Shown here one piece after another: positions 8,904 to 17,762 of a stretch of 64,000 nt of DNA. The position numbers and the translations under genes were made by a program. The stretch spans positions 1-64,000 of the forward strand of contig JAJPIG010000012.1 in assembly GCA_021324855.1 (NCBI GenBank). The letters run 5' to 3'. The DNA comes from Pseudomonadota bacterium. GTDB taxonomy: Bacteria > Desulfobacterota > Binatia > Binatales > Binataceae. The notes beneath the pieces are model-generated. The model saw only the letters and a list, made by a program, of their open reading frames with translations, was not told where the DNA came from and did no database searches. Numbering within the stretch: the stretch's first letter is position 1; the number at the start of each line of letters is the position of its first letter.

Positions 8904-11222
8904 CTAACCTCTCGTGACACTGGCCGCATCGCGCGGCGCGATAGTCTTGGTTCGATATTGGGTTTCGTCCGCGGGCACGATTTCCGTCAGCAGCGCAGCG
9001 TAGCATCCGGGGCAACAGAACTGGCGGAACGTCACGCGCTGATCGACGAAGCGATCCGGCTCGCCGCGAATCTGCGGGCCCGCCTCGCTCGGTGCACCCC
9101 GCCGGACGAGCGCGCCGTCGAGGTAGTTGCGGCCGCCTTCTGCAAGGATGGTACCGCAATGGGCGCATCGCGAACGGCCGTCGGCATCGAGCGCGACGTT
9201 GTCATCGATTCGCGACCATCCCGATTGCGAGACTTCAGCCACGCGCGGCGAGGCGCCGGATCTTCCGGCGCGCCTCATCCGCAGTTCGCGCCGGAGCTGT
9301 TGGGTTTCGCTCATGATGACCTGGCCACGATCGTCGAGCGCGACGCCGTAGACAGCTCGTGCTGCCTCGCGCGAGACCTTGCGCTCAGCGACGTCCCAAG
9401 CGACGCGCTCGGGCTCGCGCAGAATCGGGTCCCCGTAGCCGCCGCCGCCCTGCCAATTGGTGTAATAAACGTCGTCCCAGCCGAGCTGCGTGTCGCACTC
9501 AGGCGGCAGATATTCGAACTCGCCGCCTAGATCGCTCAGCTCGCGCGGCCATCGCCGCCCGCCCAAAAGCTTCCTGACGTTCGAGTTCCGCACCGCGACA
9601 TCGTAGGAAGTGTTTGCCGGGTAACCGCCGCTCGTGCCGCAGGCGAGCGGCACCGCCTTGCCAGATGACGACACCACGAGGCCCATCTGCCGGGTCGATG
9701 AGTCGTGAATCATGAAGCAGCTCGATGCGCCCAGTCCGCCGCGGAAGCGGCCGGGGCCGCCCGAATCGATTTCTTCGCGGCGCCACAGATAAAGAATCGG
9801 GAACTGGAATTCGTTCATCTCGACATCGGCCGCGCGGCCCATCGGGATGCAGGGGCCGCCGCCCGTATCGACGCCGTCCTGGTCGGCGCGCGCGCCGAGT
9901 CCGCCCGCCATCGGATCGCACAGCATCGTGACGAACCCGTTGTCGTGCTGATCGACGCCCGAGAGCAGGATCAAATCCCAAGTTCCGATGCAGACGCTCA
10001 TCGCGTTCTCGCGATGGGTCGGATGCATGTCGAGCATCGCTGCGATGCATTCGATCGCCACGTTATGCGTGGCCCAGGTCGAGCCGACCGAGGCCTTCGA
10101 AATTCCCGACGGGAAGGTGCAGTTGTTGAGCGTACCGTCCTCGCTAATGAACTCCAGGCAGCGCTCGATCCCGCCCGGCGCCCACGGAATGTCGCCGCAA
10201 AGCCACATCATCACGATCGCGAGCACGCCCGCGCGCATTCCTGCGTACGTGCAGTTGATCATCCCGATCACTTGGGGGTCGGTGCCGCGGAAATCGAAGA
10301 TCAGGCGGTCGTGCTGCTTGGTCATCGCGAGCACGACCTTGTGCAGGCCGCGGTCGCCGCTTTTGGCCTGATCCTGGTAGGAGACTGCATGCCAGGTGCC
10401 GTCGGGCAGGGCGCGCAGCTTGGCGCGCAGCCGCTCCTCGGCATCATCCATCGCGCGATACATCACGGCCTTCACGACATCGGCGCCGTACTTGCGGATC
10501 AGCACCGTGAGCCGCTCTTGCGCGATGTTGTTCGCGCCCATCATTGCGCGGAGATCGAGCGCGAGCAGCTTCGGCATCCGCGAGCGCCGCAGAAAGGCAT
10601 CCTCGATGTCGGCGCGAATCTGGAATTTCTCGACCAGCTTGATCGGCGGCGTCGGCAGCGATTCCCAGAAGACGTTCTCCGAGCGCGGCGTCCAGCTTCC
10701 CGGCGACACTCCGCCGACGTCCACCTGATGCGCCACTGCGCAGGTCCATCCGAGCAACTCGCCTTCCCAGAAGAACGGCGCGAACAGGGAGGCATCGTTC
10801 TGATGCAACCCGCCGCCGACCCACGGATCGTTGCAGAGAAACATGTCGCCTTCCGCGATTCCCGGGTTCGCGGCGCGATTCTCGAGCGTCCACTTGACGG
10901 CCATGTCCATCGAGGCGCAGAGCTGCGCGTTGTAAAGCCCGACCTGGACCTCGTCGCCCAACTCATCCATCACGGCACAATCGAAATCGTTGCAATCGGT
11001 GACGACCACTGAGCCGGACATCCGTTTGATCGCCTCGCCCATCTCCTCGGTAATCGCCCACAAGCGATGGCGGATGACTTCGTAGGTCAGCGGATCGAGC
11101 TTCGCGACCTGCGCGCGGCCGACGCTGTGCAGCTTGAGCCCGGCGGGGATTTTCTTCAGGAGGTCGGCGCGCGAACCCGGCCGGTACGCGAATTTCTCGG
11201 CGCCCGCGATGGTGGGAATCAT
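8904..11222 (-). CDS. HyuB/acetone carboxylase alpha-like subunit with fused AcxC-like domain (copy 3)
   Basis: A 772-aa paralogue placed 13 bases after the HyuA gene in the same run, so the two should form the working complex. Family blocks are intact, with the C-terminal AcxC-like zinc module CAHC (686-689) and CCPGC (736-740). In characterised acetone carboxylase the gamma subunit is a separate chain of about 170 aa; here it is the tail of the alpha-like chain. Either copy 2 or copy 3 could pair with HyuA, giving alternative complexes, or both could be needed together as in acetophenone carboxylase, which has several different HyuA/HyuB-like chains. Confidence 0.88.
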   Translation of the reverse strand: MIPTIAGAEKFAYRPGSRADLLKKIPAGLKLHSVGRAQVAKLDPLTYEVIRHRLWAITEEMGEAIKRMSGSVVVTDCNDFDCAVMDELGDEVQVGLYNAQLCASMDMAVKWTLENRAANPGIAEGDMFLCNDPWVGGGLHQNDASLFAPFFWEGELLGWTCAVAHQVDVGGVSPGSWTPRSENVFWESLPTPPIKLVEKFQIRADIEDAFLRRSRMPKLLALDLRAMMGANNIAQERLTVLIRKYGADVVKAVMYRAMDDAEERLRAKLRALPDGTWHAVSYQDQAKSGDRGLHKVVLAMTKQHDRLIFDFRGTDPQVIGMINCTYAGMRAGVLAIVMMWLCGDIPWAPGGIERCLEFISEDGTLNNCTFPSGISKASVGSTWATHNVAIECIAAMLDMHPTHRENAMSVCIGTWDLILLSGVDQHDNGFVTMLCDPMAGGLGARADQDGVDTGGGPCIPMGRAADVEMNEFQFPILYLWRREEIDSGGPGRFRGGLGASSCFMIHDSSTRQMGLVVSSSGKAVPLACGTSGGYPANTSYDVAVRNSNVRKLLGGRRWPRELSDLGGEFEYLPPECDTQLGWDDVYYTNWQGGGGYGDPILREPERVAWDVAERKVSREAARAVYGVALDDRGQVIMSETQQLRRELRMRRAGRSGASPRVAEVSQSGWSRIDDNVALDADGRSRCAHCGTILAEGGRNYLDGALVRRGAPSEAGPQIRGEPDRFVDQRVTFRQFCCPGCYAALLTEIVPADETQYRTKTIAPRDAASVTRG

Positions 11223-11235
11223 GACGACACTCCGG

Positions 11236-13335
11236 TCATTTGAAATGCAGCACGAGGTTCCCGAGCTGGTCGATGCGGGCCATCGCGCGCGGCGTCACAG
11301 CCACCGTCGTGGTCGGCGCCTCGACGATCGCCGGACCTTCGATTTCGTGGCCGAACGCGAGCTTCTCGTAATCGTAGACCGTGGTCTCAATCCATCCGCT
11401 CGCCAGATCGAGAAAGGCGCGCCGCCTGCCCTTGATCGCCGACTCGACGCCGGCGCGCGCTTTTGGCAATACCGGCAGACTCGGCTTGAACGGCAGATAG
11501 CCGACCGCGAACACGCGATATGTAATGAACTGCAGACCCGCCTCGCGATAGCCGGTGCCCTTGCCGTAGAGCTTCGTGTACAGCTCCTCGAAGCTGTCGC
11601 TGATGCCGTGGATATCGTCCTCGCTGAGCTTGCCGGATTTGACTGGTGTCGAGACCTCGGCGAGCTGCAGCGTGTAGCGGATGTCGATCTCGCGCGCCAT
11701 CGTGACCCGCGAGAACGGGATGCGCTGCGCTTCGAGGTCGGAGCGCAGCCGCGCCTCGAGTTCCTCGAACGTGTGATTGACGACCTCGGCCGGCACCGGG
11801 AAATTTTGCGGGCGCGAAACTTCGGCGGTGAGCCCGACGTTCGATGCCGCCAGACCAAAGGCCGAAAATGCCGATGCGGTTTCGCCGAGCGGCACCACGA
11901 CGGTTCCAACGCCCAGATCGGCCGCGTAACCCGCGCAATGCACGGGGCCGGCGCCGCCGAACGAGTAGAGCGCGAAATCACGCGGATCGTAGCCGGCGCT
12001 CACCACGCATTTGCGCACCAGGTCGGAGGCCTGCGCATTCGCGATGCTGTAGATCGTCGCCGCGGCCTGCTCGACGCTCATCTTGAGCGGCTCGGCGATC
12101 TTCTCGCGGATCGCCTGCTCGGAAAGGTCGCGGCGCAGATGCTTTCGGCCGCCGAGGAAAAAATCCGGGTTCAGGATTCCCAGCACCACGTCGGCGTCGG
12201 TGATGGTCGGGTCATGGCCGCCCGCCGCATAGCAGGCCGGTCCCGGAGCCGCGCCGGCGCTGCGCGGACCGACCTTCAGATTGCCGCCCTGATCGATCCA
12301 CGCGATCGCGCCGCCGCCGCTGCCGATCGCCGCCACCCGGACCATCGGCAGGTTCAGCGTGTACTGGTTGATGACGGTCGTGGTCGCCGTTACCGGCTTG
12401 CCATCGACGACCAGGCCGACTAGGAAGGTCGTGCCGCCCATGTCGGTCGAAATGATGTTTTTATGGCCGAGCGACTCGCCGAGATTCACCGAGCCGACCA
12501 CGCCGCCCACCAGCACCGAGCCGATCGTGCTGATCGCCTGGCGCGGTGCGGTGTCGGCGGAAATTGTGCCGCCCGAGCCCTGCATCACGAGCAGGACGCC
12601 GCCGAATCTGCGCCGCTCGAGTTCGTCCTGGAGCGAGCGCAGGTAGGCGCGAAGCGCCGGACCGACCTGGCCGTTCATGATGGTGGTGACGCTCCGCGGA
12701 TACTCGCGGATGCGCGGACAGACCTCGCTTGACAGGCTGACGTAAAGCTCAGGTGCGACTTCGTGAATCAGCTCGCGGATACGATTTTCATGCGCGGGGT
12801 TGCGGAACGACCATAAAAGCGAGACCGCGATCGCCGCCACATCCTCGTCGATTAGTTCCTTGATCGCTTCGCGCGCAACAGTCTCATTAAGCGGAAGAAT
12901 CTCGGCGCCCTTGTAATCGACGCGCTCATCGACCTCCTTGACGAGGCGCTTGCGCACGAGCGGCGGCGGTTTGTTGGTGCGGGTGAAATCCTGGATCTGT
13001 TCCGGACCCAGACCCGCGTAGCGGCCTTCGCCGTTCATGATCACGATTGAATCGCCATGACCGCACGTGGTGATGAATCCAACCTTCGCGGCGGTGCCAG
13101 TGACCAGTGAATTCAGTGACGCGGTGGTGCCGTGGCAGATGTAGCTGGTGCTCTGCAAAAGCGCCTCGGTGCTGAGCTTGAGCCGCGACGCCAGCTCGTC
13201 GATCGCGTCGATCACGCCGCGCGCGTAGTTGTCGGGTGTCGACGGCGACTTGGCCGAGACCACACGCGCCTGATCGTCAGTCGCAAAAGCGTCGGTGAAG
13301 GTTCCGCCGATATCGATGCCGAGAATGAATTGCAT
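11236..13335 (-). CDS. HyuA/acetone carboxylase beta-like subunit (copy 1)
   Basis: A 699-aa hydantoinase A/oxoprolinase family protein. The N-terminal ATPase-type fold opens with GIDIGGTFTDAFA (6-18), the phosphate-binding turn of the ASKHA-like domain. Later family blocks include STDMGGTTFLVG and GSGGGAIAWID. In acetone and acetophenone carboxylases this subunit uses ATP to activate bicarbonate and/or the ketone. It is first in the operon with HyuB copies 3 and 2. It diverges from a second, similar HyuA across a 260-base control region. No frameshift or missing block is seen. Confidence 0.9.
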   Translation of the reverse strand: MQFILGIDIGGTFTDAFATDDQARVVSAKSPSTPDNYARGVIDAIDELASRLKLSTEALLQSTSYICHGTTASLNSLVTGTAAKVGFITTCGHGDSIVIMNGEGRYAGLGPEQIQDFTRTNKPPPLVRKRLVKEVDERVDYKGAEILPLNETVAREAIKELIDEDVAAIAVSLLWSFRNPAHENRIRELIHEVAPELYVSLSSEVCPRIREYPRSVTTIMNGQVGPALRAYLRSLQDELERRRFGGVLLVMQGSGGTISADTAPRQAISTIGSVLVGGVVGSVNLGESLGHKNIISTDMGGTTFLVGLVVDGKPVTATTTVINQYTLNLPMVRVAAIGSGGGAIAWIDQGGNLKVGPRSAGAAPGPACYAAGGHDPTITDADVVLGILNPDFFLGGRKHLRRDLSEQAIREKIAEPLKMSVEQAAATIYSIANAQASDLVRKCVVSAGYDPRDFALYSFGGAGPVHCAGYAADLGVGTVVVPLGETASAFSAFGLAASNVGLTAEVSRPQNFPVPAEVVNHTFEELEARLRSDLEAQRIPFSRVTMAREIDIRYTLQLAEVSTPVKSGKLSEDDIHGISDSFEELYTKLYGKGTGYREAGLQFITYRVFAVGYLPFKPSLPVLPKARAGVESAIKGRRRAFLDLASGWIETTVYDYEKLAFGHEIEGPAIVEAPTTTVAVTPRAMARIDQLGNLVLHFK

Positions 13336-13596
13336 GGTTCCTCAAGCTTTCCTCTAACTTCCGCTATTATCGCGCCGCGCCCTTACAAAGTCGCGATCCG
13401 AATGGAATTATCAGAGAAAGTCGCGGGTTGCCATCGCTCCGTTGCGCTTGACGGCGGCTTCGACCGCGCCCTAAATTGCGCGACAAATTTCCCGCGCTGC
13501 GCTCGCGCCTTTGCCGGCAGATTTTGTTTCTGCGGAACGGCGTTGTGATTCGGCCGGATGGCAAACTAGAGTGAGCAGGATGAGGTACGTTCAGAG
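13336..13596. promoter_or_regulatory. Shared upstream region of two divergent hyuA genes
   Basis: The 261 bases between the divergent HyuA starts must hold both promoters. I cannot point to a convincing -35/-10 pair for either, nor a clear operator palindrome, so the assignment rests on gene orientation alone. Confidence 0.45.
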
Positions 13597-15699
13597 ATGA
13601 GTTATGCGATCGGTGTCGACGTCGGCGGCACATTTACCGACGCCTTTGCCTCCAGCGACAGCGGCGTGGTCGTTTCCGCAAAATCGCCGTCGACGCCGCC
13701 GGATTTCTCCCGCGGGGTGGTCGGGGCGCTGACTGAGCTTGCCCGCACGCTTGGACTCACGCTCGACCAGTTGATGGCCGACACTTCCTACGTATGCCAC
13801 GGCACCACCTCGACGCTGAATGCGCTGGTTACCGGCGACACCGCGAAAATCGGGTTCCTGACCACCAAAGGCCACCGCGATTCTATCTACATAATGAACA
13901 TCGAGGGCCGCTACGCCGGTCTCGGTCCAGAGCAGATTCAGAATTTCGTCCGCACCAACAAACCGCCGGTGCTGCTCCCCAAGCGCCGCGCCAAAGAGAT
14001 TACCGAGCGCGTCGATTATGCCGGCGACGTCGTCGTGAAGCTGAACGAAAACGAGGTCAGGGCGGCGGTCAAGGAACTCCTTGACGACGGCGTCGAGGCG
14101 ATTGCGGTTTCGTACCTCTGGTCATTCCGCAACCCGGCGCACGAGCGGCGCACGCGCGAGATCATCCATGAGCTTGCACCGGGCCTGTTCGTCGGGTTGT
14201 CATCCGACATCTGCCCTAAAATTCGCGAGTACTCGCGCGCCGCGACTACCATCATGAGCACGCAGGTCGGTCCGACGCTGAGGAAATATCTCGAGCCGCT
14301 GATGCGCGATCTCACCTCGGCCGGACTCAAGGGTCCGCTGCTCGTGATGCAGGGCTCGGGCGGCACGGTCGCGGCGCAAGATGCGCCGAATCACGCGATC
14401 ACGACCATCGGCTCGGTGCTTACCGGCGGGGTGGTCGGCGGACTTCATCTCGGCGCGCGTCTCGGCCATCGCAACATCATCACGACTGATGTCGGCGGCA
14501 CGACGTTCCTGGTCGGAATGATCGTCGACAACAACCCGGTCTTCACCACCACCAGTTTCATCAATCAGTACACGATCAACGCGCCGATGATGCGCGTGCA
14601 ATCGATCGGCAGCGGCGGCGGCGCGATCGCCTGGGTCGATCCCGGCGGCAACCTGCGCGTCGGGCCGCGTTCCGCCGGCGCGGCTCCCGGGCCCGCCTGC
14701 TACGGCCAGGGAGGCGAGGAGCCGACCGTCACCGATGCTGACCTCGCCCTGGGAATCCTCAATTCGAAATTCTTTTTGGGCGGCAAATGGCCGCTCAAGC
14801 CTGAACTCGCGACGCAGGCGCTGCGTGAGAAGATCGGCAAGCCGCTCAAGCTCAACGATGAGGAAGCGGCGGTCGCCGTATTCGCCGTGCAGAACTCGCA
14901 GACCGCCGACTTGGTGCGCCGCTCGGTGCTCGAAGCCGGCTACGATCCGCGCGATTTCGTGGTCTACGCGTTCGGCGGCGCCGGTCCGGTGCATGCCTGG
15001 GCATATGCGAAGGACATCGGCGTGCGCGAACTGGTCGTGCCGCTCGGTCCGACCGCCGCAGCGTTCTCAGCTTACGGTCTCGCGGCTTCCGACATCATCA
15101 TCTCGGCGGAGCTTTCCGATCCCGCGAACTTTCCGGTTGATCACAAGGTACTCAACCGCAACTTCGAGAATCTCGAACAGGATGTGCTCGGCCGGCTAAA
15201 GGAGCAGGGCGTCAAGTTCCGCGCGATCGAAACGCGGCGCGAGCTCGATATCCGCTACACGCTGCAGATCGCGGAAGTCGCGACTCCGGTGAAGAACGGC
15301 AAGCTTGACGAAGCGGATGTCGGCGTGATTGCCAGCGATTTCGAGAAGAAGTACGAGACCCTTTACGGCAAGGGTACAGGCTATCGCGAGGCCGGCCTGC
15401 AGGCGATTACTTATCGCGTGTTCGGCACCGGCATGCTTCCACTTAAGCCGGTGCTGCCCGAAGTGCCGAAAGCCAACGGACGTCCGCTCAGCAGCGCGCT
15501 CAAGGAGCGGCGGCCGGTGCTGATGGATCCGCAGGTCGGATGGAAGGAAACGCCGATCTACGATTATCAGCAGCTCGCCGCGGGCCACACCTTTGAAGGC
15601 CCGGCGATTGTCGAGGCGCCGACCACGACGGTGGTCGTCGCGCAAGGCAACCAGGCGACGCTCGATGAACTCGGCAATATCGTGATCCGCTTCTCATAA
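13597..15699 (+). CDS. HyuA/acetone carboxylase beta-like subunit (copy 2)
   Basis: A 700-aa paralogue of the divergent HyuA, alike from end to end: GVDVGGTFTDAFA (6-18), STSYVCHGTT-type block, TTDVGGTTFLVG, GSGGGAIAWVD and a matching C-terminus. It has no HyuB immediately downstream. Instead an amidohydrolase follows after 18 bases. It may therefore pair with one of the three HyuB chains encoded on the other strand, for example copy 1, which lacks its own HyuA. That pairing is inference. Confidence 0.9.
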   Translation: MSYAIGVDVGGTFTDAFASSDSGVVVSAKSPSTPPDFSRGVVGALTELARTLGLTLDQLMADTSYVCHGTTSTLNALVTGDTAKIGFLTTKGHRDSIYIMNIEGRYAGLGPEQIQNFVRTNKPPVLLPKRRAKEITERVDYAGDVVVKLNENEVRAAVKELLDDGVEAIAVSYLWSFRNPAHERRTREIIHELAPGLFVGLSSDICPKIREYSRAATTIMSTQVGPTLRKYLEPLMRDLTSAGLKGPLLVMQGSGGTVAAQDAPNHAITTIGSVLTGGVVGGLHLGARLGHRNIITTDVGGTTFLVGMIVDNNPVFTTTSFINQYTINAPMMRVQSIGSGGGAIAWVDPGGNLRVGPRSAGAAPGPACYGQGGEEPTVTDADLALGILNSKFFLGGKWPLKPELATQALREKIGKPLKLNDEEAAVAVFAVQNSQTADLVRRSVLEAGYDPRDFVVYAFGGAGPVHAWAYAKDIGVRELVVPLGPTAAAFSAYGLAASDIIISAELSDPANFPVDHKVLNRNFENLEQDVLGRLKEQGVKFRAIETRRELDIRYTLQIAEVATPVKNGKLDEADVGVIASDFEKKYETLYGKGTGYREAGLQAITYRVFGTGMLPLKPVLPEVPKANGRPLSSALKERRPVLMDPQVGWKETPIYDYQQLAAGHTFEGPAIVEAPTTTVVVAQGNQATLDELGNIVIRFS

Positions 15700-15717
15700 A
15701 CGGTTGAGGAAATCGCG

Positions 15718-16749
15718 ATGGAGCTGATGATTTCGGCTGACTCGCACGTGTTCGAGCCGCTCGATCTGTGGCGCACCCGCTTGCCAGCGCGCTTTCGCGA
15801 CGCGAAGCTTCCGATTACTGAGGCTGGCGCGAAATCCTTCGCGGCGCATCCGGGCGGCACCGACCCGCATGCGCGGCTCACCGAGATGCGCGCCGACGGG
15901 GTCAGCGCCGAGGTGCTCTATCCCACGGTCGCGCTGCCATTGTTCGCGGTGGACGATCCGGAGCTGCAGCGCGCCTGCTTCGAAACTTACAACGACTGGC
16001 TGTGCGAGTACTGCTCGATCGCGGGCGATCGCCTGATCGGCGTATCGCTGATCGCCTGCCATGACATCCGCAACGCGGTTGCCGATCTCGAGCGCTATCA
16101 CGCGCGCGGCCTCAAGGGTTTCGAAGTCTGGATGTCGCCGGCGCCCGAGCTGCCGTTCTCTTCGCGGCACTACGATCCGCTGTGGGCGGCGGCCGAGCAG
16201 CTCAAGGCGCCCGTCAGCCTGCACATTTTGACCGGCCACGACTACAGCAACAAGCTGTTCGACGATCCGCGCGCCAACTCCCTTGAGTGGTTCCGCGGCC
16301 CGGTGAATCGTAAGCTCGAGGCCGTTATGACCGCGCTCTACGACCTGGTTTTTTCCGGCGTCTTCGCCCGCTTTCCGGGGCTCAAGCTGGTGCTGGTCGA
16401 GAACGAGATCGGATGGCTGCCGTTTGTGATCCAGCAGTGGGATTACTACTACAAGCGCTTCCGCAGCAATCTCGAGCTGCCGATCGATCGCATTCCGAGC
16501 GAGTATTTCGCCGACAACATCTTCGCCACATTCTTTAACGATCGGGTCGGATGCCGGCAGCTTGCATTCTGGGGCGCCGACAATTGTATGTGGTCGAACG
16601 ACTATCCGCATCCGAATTCGACCTGGCCGAAATCACGCGAGCGCATCGAGGAGCTGCTCGGGGGGCTTACGCCGGCGACGCGCACCAAGCTGCTCTCGTC
16701 GAACGTGATTCGGCTCTATGGCCTCGACGCCGCCCGCCTCGCCTCCTGA
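15718..16749 (+). CDS. Amidohydrolase family 2 (ACMSD-like) metal-dependent hydrolase
   Basis: A 343-aa TIM-barrel protein of the amidohydrolase 2 family (PF04909), which contains decarboxylases and hydrolases acting on aromatic or ring-cleaved acids. The N-terminal metal motif reads SADSHVFEP, a barrel His lies in SLHILTG, and the C-terminal metal Asp lies in WSNDYPHPNSTWP. Length is usual. It starts 18 bases after HyuA copy 2 with a GAGG site, so both are likely on one transcript. A decarboxylase acting on the carboxylase product or on an aromatic acid is possible, but the substrate is not deducible. Confidence 0.9.
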   Translation: MELMISADSHVFEPLDLWRTRLPARFRDAKLPITEAGAKSFAAHPGGTDPHARLTEMRADGVSAEVLYPTVALPLFAVDDPELQRACFETYNDWLCEYCSIAGDRLIGVSLIACHDIRNAVADLERYHARGLKGFEVWMSPAPELPFSSRHYDPLWAAAEQLKAPVSLHILTGHDYSNKLFDDPRANSLEWFRGPVNRKLEAVMTALYDLVFSGVFARFPGLKLVLVENEIGWLPFVIQQWDYYYKRFRSNLELPIDRIPSEYFADNIFATFFNDRVGCRQLAFWGADNCMWSNDYPHPNSTWPKSRERIEELLGGLTPATRTKLLSSNVIRLYGLDAARLAS

Positions 16750-16786
16750 GCCGCGTAGCAGTCGATTTATAGGAAAGTTAGGAATC

Positions 16787-16803
16787 TTATCCTCGAAGGA
16801 TAA
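16787..16803 (+). terminator. Weak hairpin after the amidohydrolase gene
   Basis: TTATCC pairs with GGATAA around the five-base loop TCGAA, followed by the A/T-rich AATTTC. It lies 38 bases past the stop codon. The stem is short and lacks a real T-run, so termination here is only a guess. Confidence 0.25.
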
Positions 16804-16998
16804 AATTTCAGGGACCTAATAATTCAGAAAAATTTGTCGTCGCTGAAGATCGTCGGCGATCATGAAGGACTTTATCGCAGCGCAGGATCGAGCGGGAGAC
16901 GCTGGACGTCGTGCGCGTCGGTAAGACAGTCGCTGCCGCGGAGGCGACGATGAGCCGATGTGCCGGCGAACGCGGTCCGCTATAGCTGCGCTGACGAA

Positions 16999-17706
16999 AT
17001 GGCGGTACGACGAACATCAAGAAATAAACCGGAGTCCAACGACACCGAAGCCGCCGAACGCGTTGCGACCGTCGAGACCGTCGCCGAAACGATCCGCCGG
17101 CGTATCCAGCACGGCCGCTACCGTTCCGGGCAGCGCCTGGTCGAGGCTGATCTCACGAGCGAGCTTGGCGTGAGCCGCGGACCGGTGCGGGAGGCATTTC
17201 GACGACTCGCGGCCGAAGGGATGCTCGAGCTGGTGCATAATCGCGGCGCGCAGGTGCCGATGCTCTCGCGCGCCGGCGTCGAGGAACTGCTCGAAGTGCT
17301 TACACCGCTGGTGGTGGCAGGCGCGGAACTCGCGGCGCGCCGCGCTCATATTCCGGCCGTCAAGCGGCGCGTGCGTGCGGCGCTCGCCGCGACGCGGGCG
17401 TTCCAGCGGCGCCCGGCGGCGCGGCTCACCGTCGCCGACTGCATGGACGAGAACGGACGGTTCCATGAAGCGCTGGCGGAACTAAGCGGCAATCCGCGGC
17501 TAGCGCGGCTCATTTCGCAACTGCAGATCAACATGTTCCGGCTTGCCTACCACAATCCGCGTATTCCGGCCGACCGCGCGCGCTGGACGGTAAATCATGA
17601 GGCGATCCTGAAGGCGGTGGCGGCCGGAGATGCGCCGCGCGCGGCGCGCCTGATGCGCGAGTTCTGCCGCCGGATCGGCCCGGTGCTGATCGAACTTGCG
17701 GTTTGA
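16999..17706 (+). CDS. GntR family transcriptional regulator (FCD type)
   Basis: Regulator of about 235 aa. The N-terminal winged helix covers roughly residues 25-90, with GQRLVEADLTSELGVSRGPVREAFRRL being the typical GntR recognition region. The C-terminal FCD domain shows DENGRFHEALAELSGN and NHEAILKAVAAGD, which carry the usual metal/ligand Asp and His residues. ATG 16999 is preferred; an upstream ATG at 16960 would add 13 residues unlike the family. Its stop overlaps the frame leading into the Rieske oxygenase gene, so it may control that gene or the hyuA/amidohydrolase transcript in response to a carboxylic acid. Confidence 0.88.
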   Translation: MAVRRTSRNKPESNDTEAAERVATVETVAETIRRRIQHGRYRSGQRLVEADLTSELGVSRGPVREAFRRLAAEGMLELVHNRGAQVPMLSRAGVEELLEVLTPLVVAGAELAARRAHIPAVKRRVRAALAATRAFQRRPAARLTVADCMDENGRFHEALAELSGNPRLARLISQLQINMFRLAYHNPRIPADRARWTVNHEAILKAVAAGDAPRAARLMREFCRRIGPVLIELAV

Positions 17707-17762
17707 CGCCCGCTCCGGGATTGTCCTACAATTTTGAAGTTCGACCCGGAGGTGATTCAACG

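Noticed and set aside
7383-9530. A 715-codon open frame on the plus strand opposite hyuB copies 2 and 3
   Set aside because: It is antisense to two well-conserved genes and crosses their boundary. Composition is His/Arg/Asp-rich with no family motif, as expected of a high-GC shadow frame. The same holds for the long plus-strand frames opposite the epimerase, hyuB copies 1 and 3, hyuA, and clpX.
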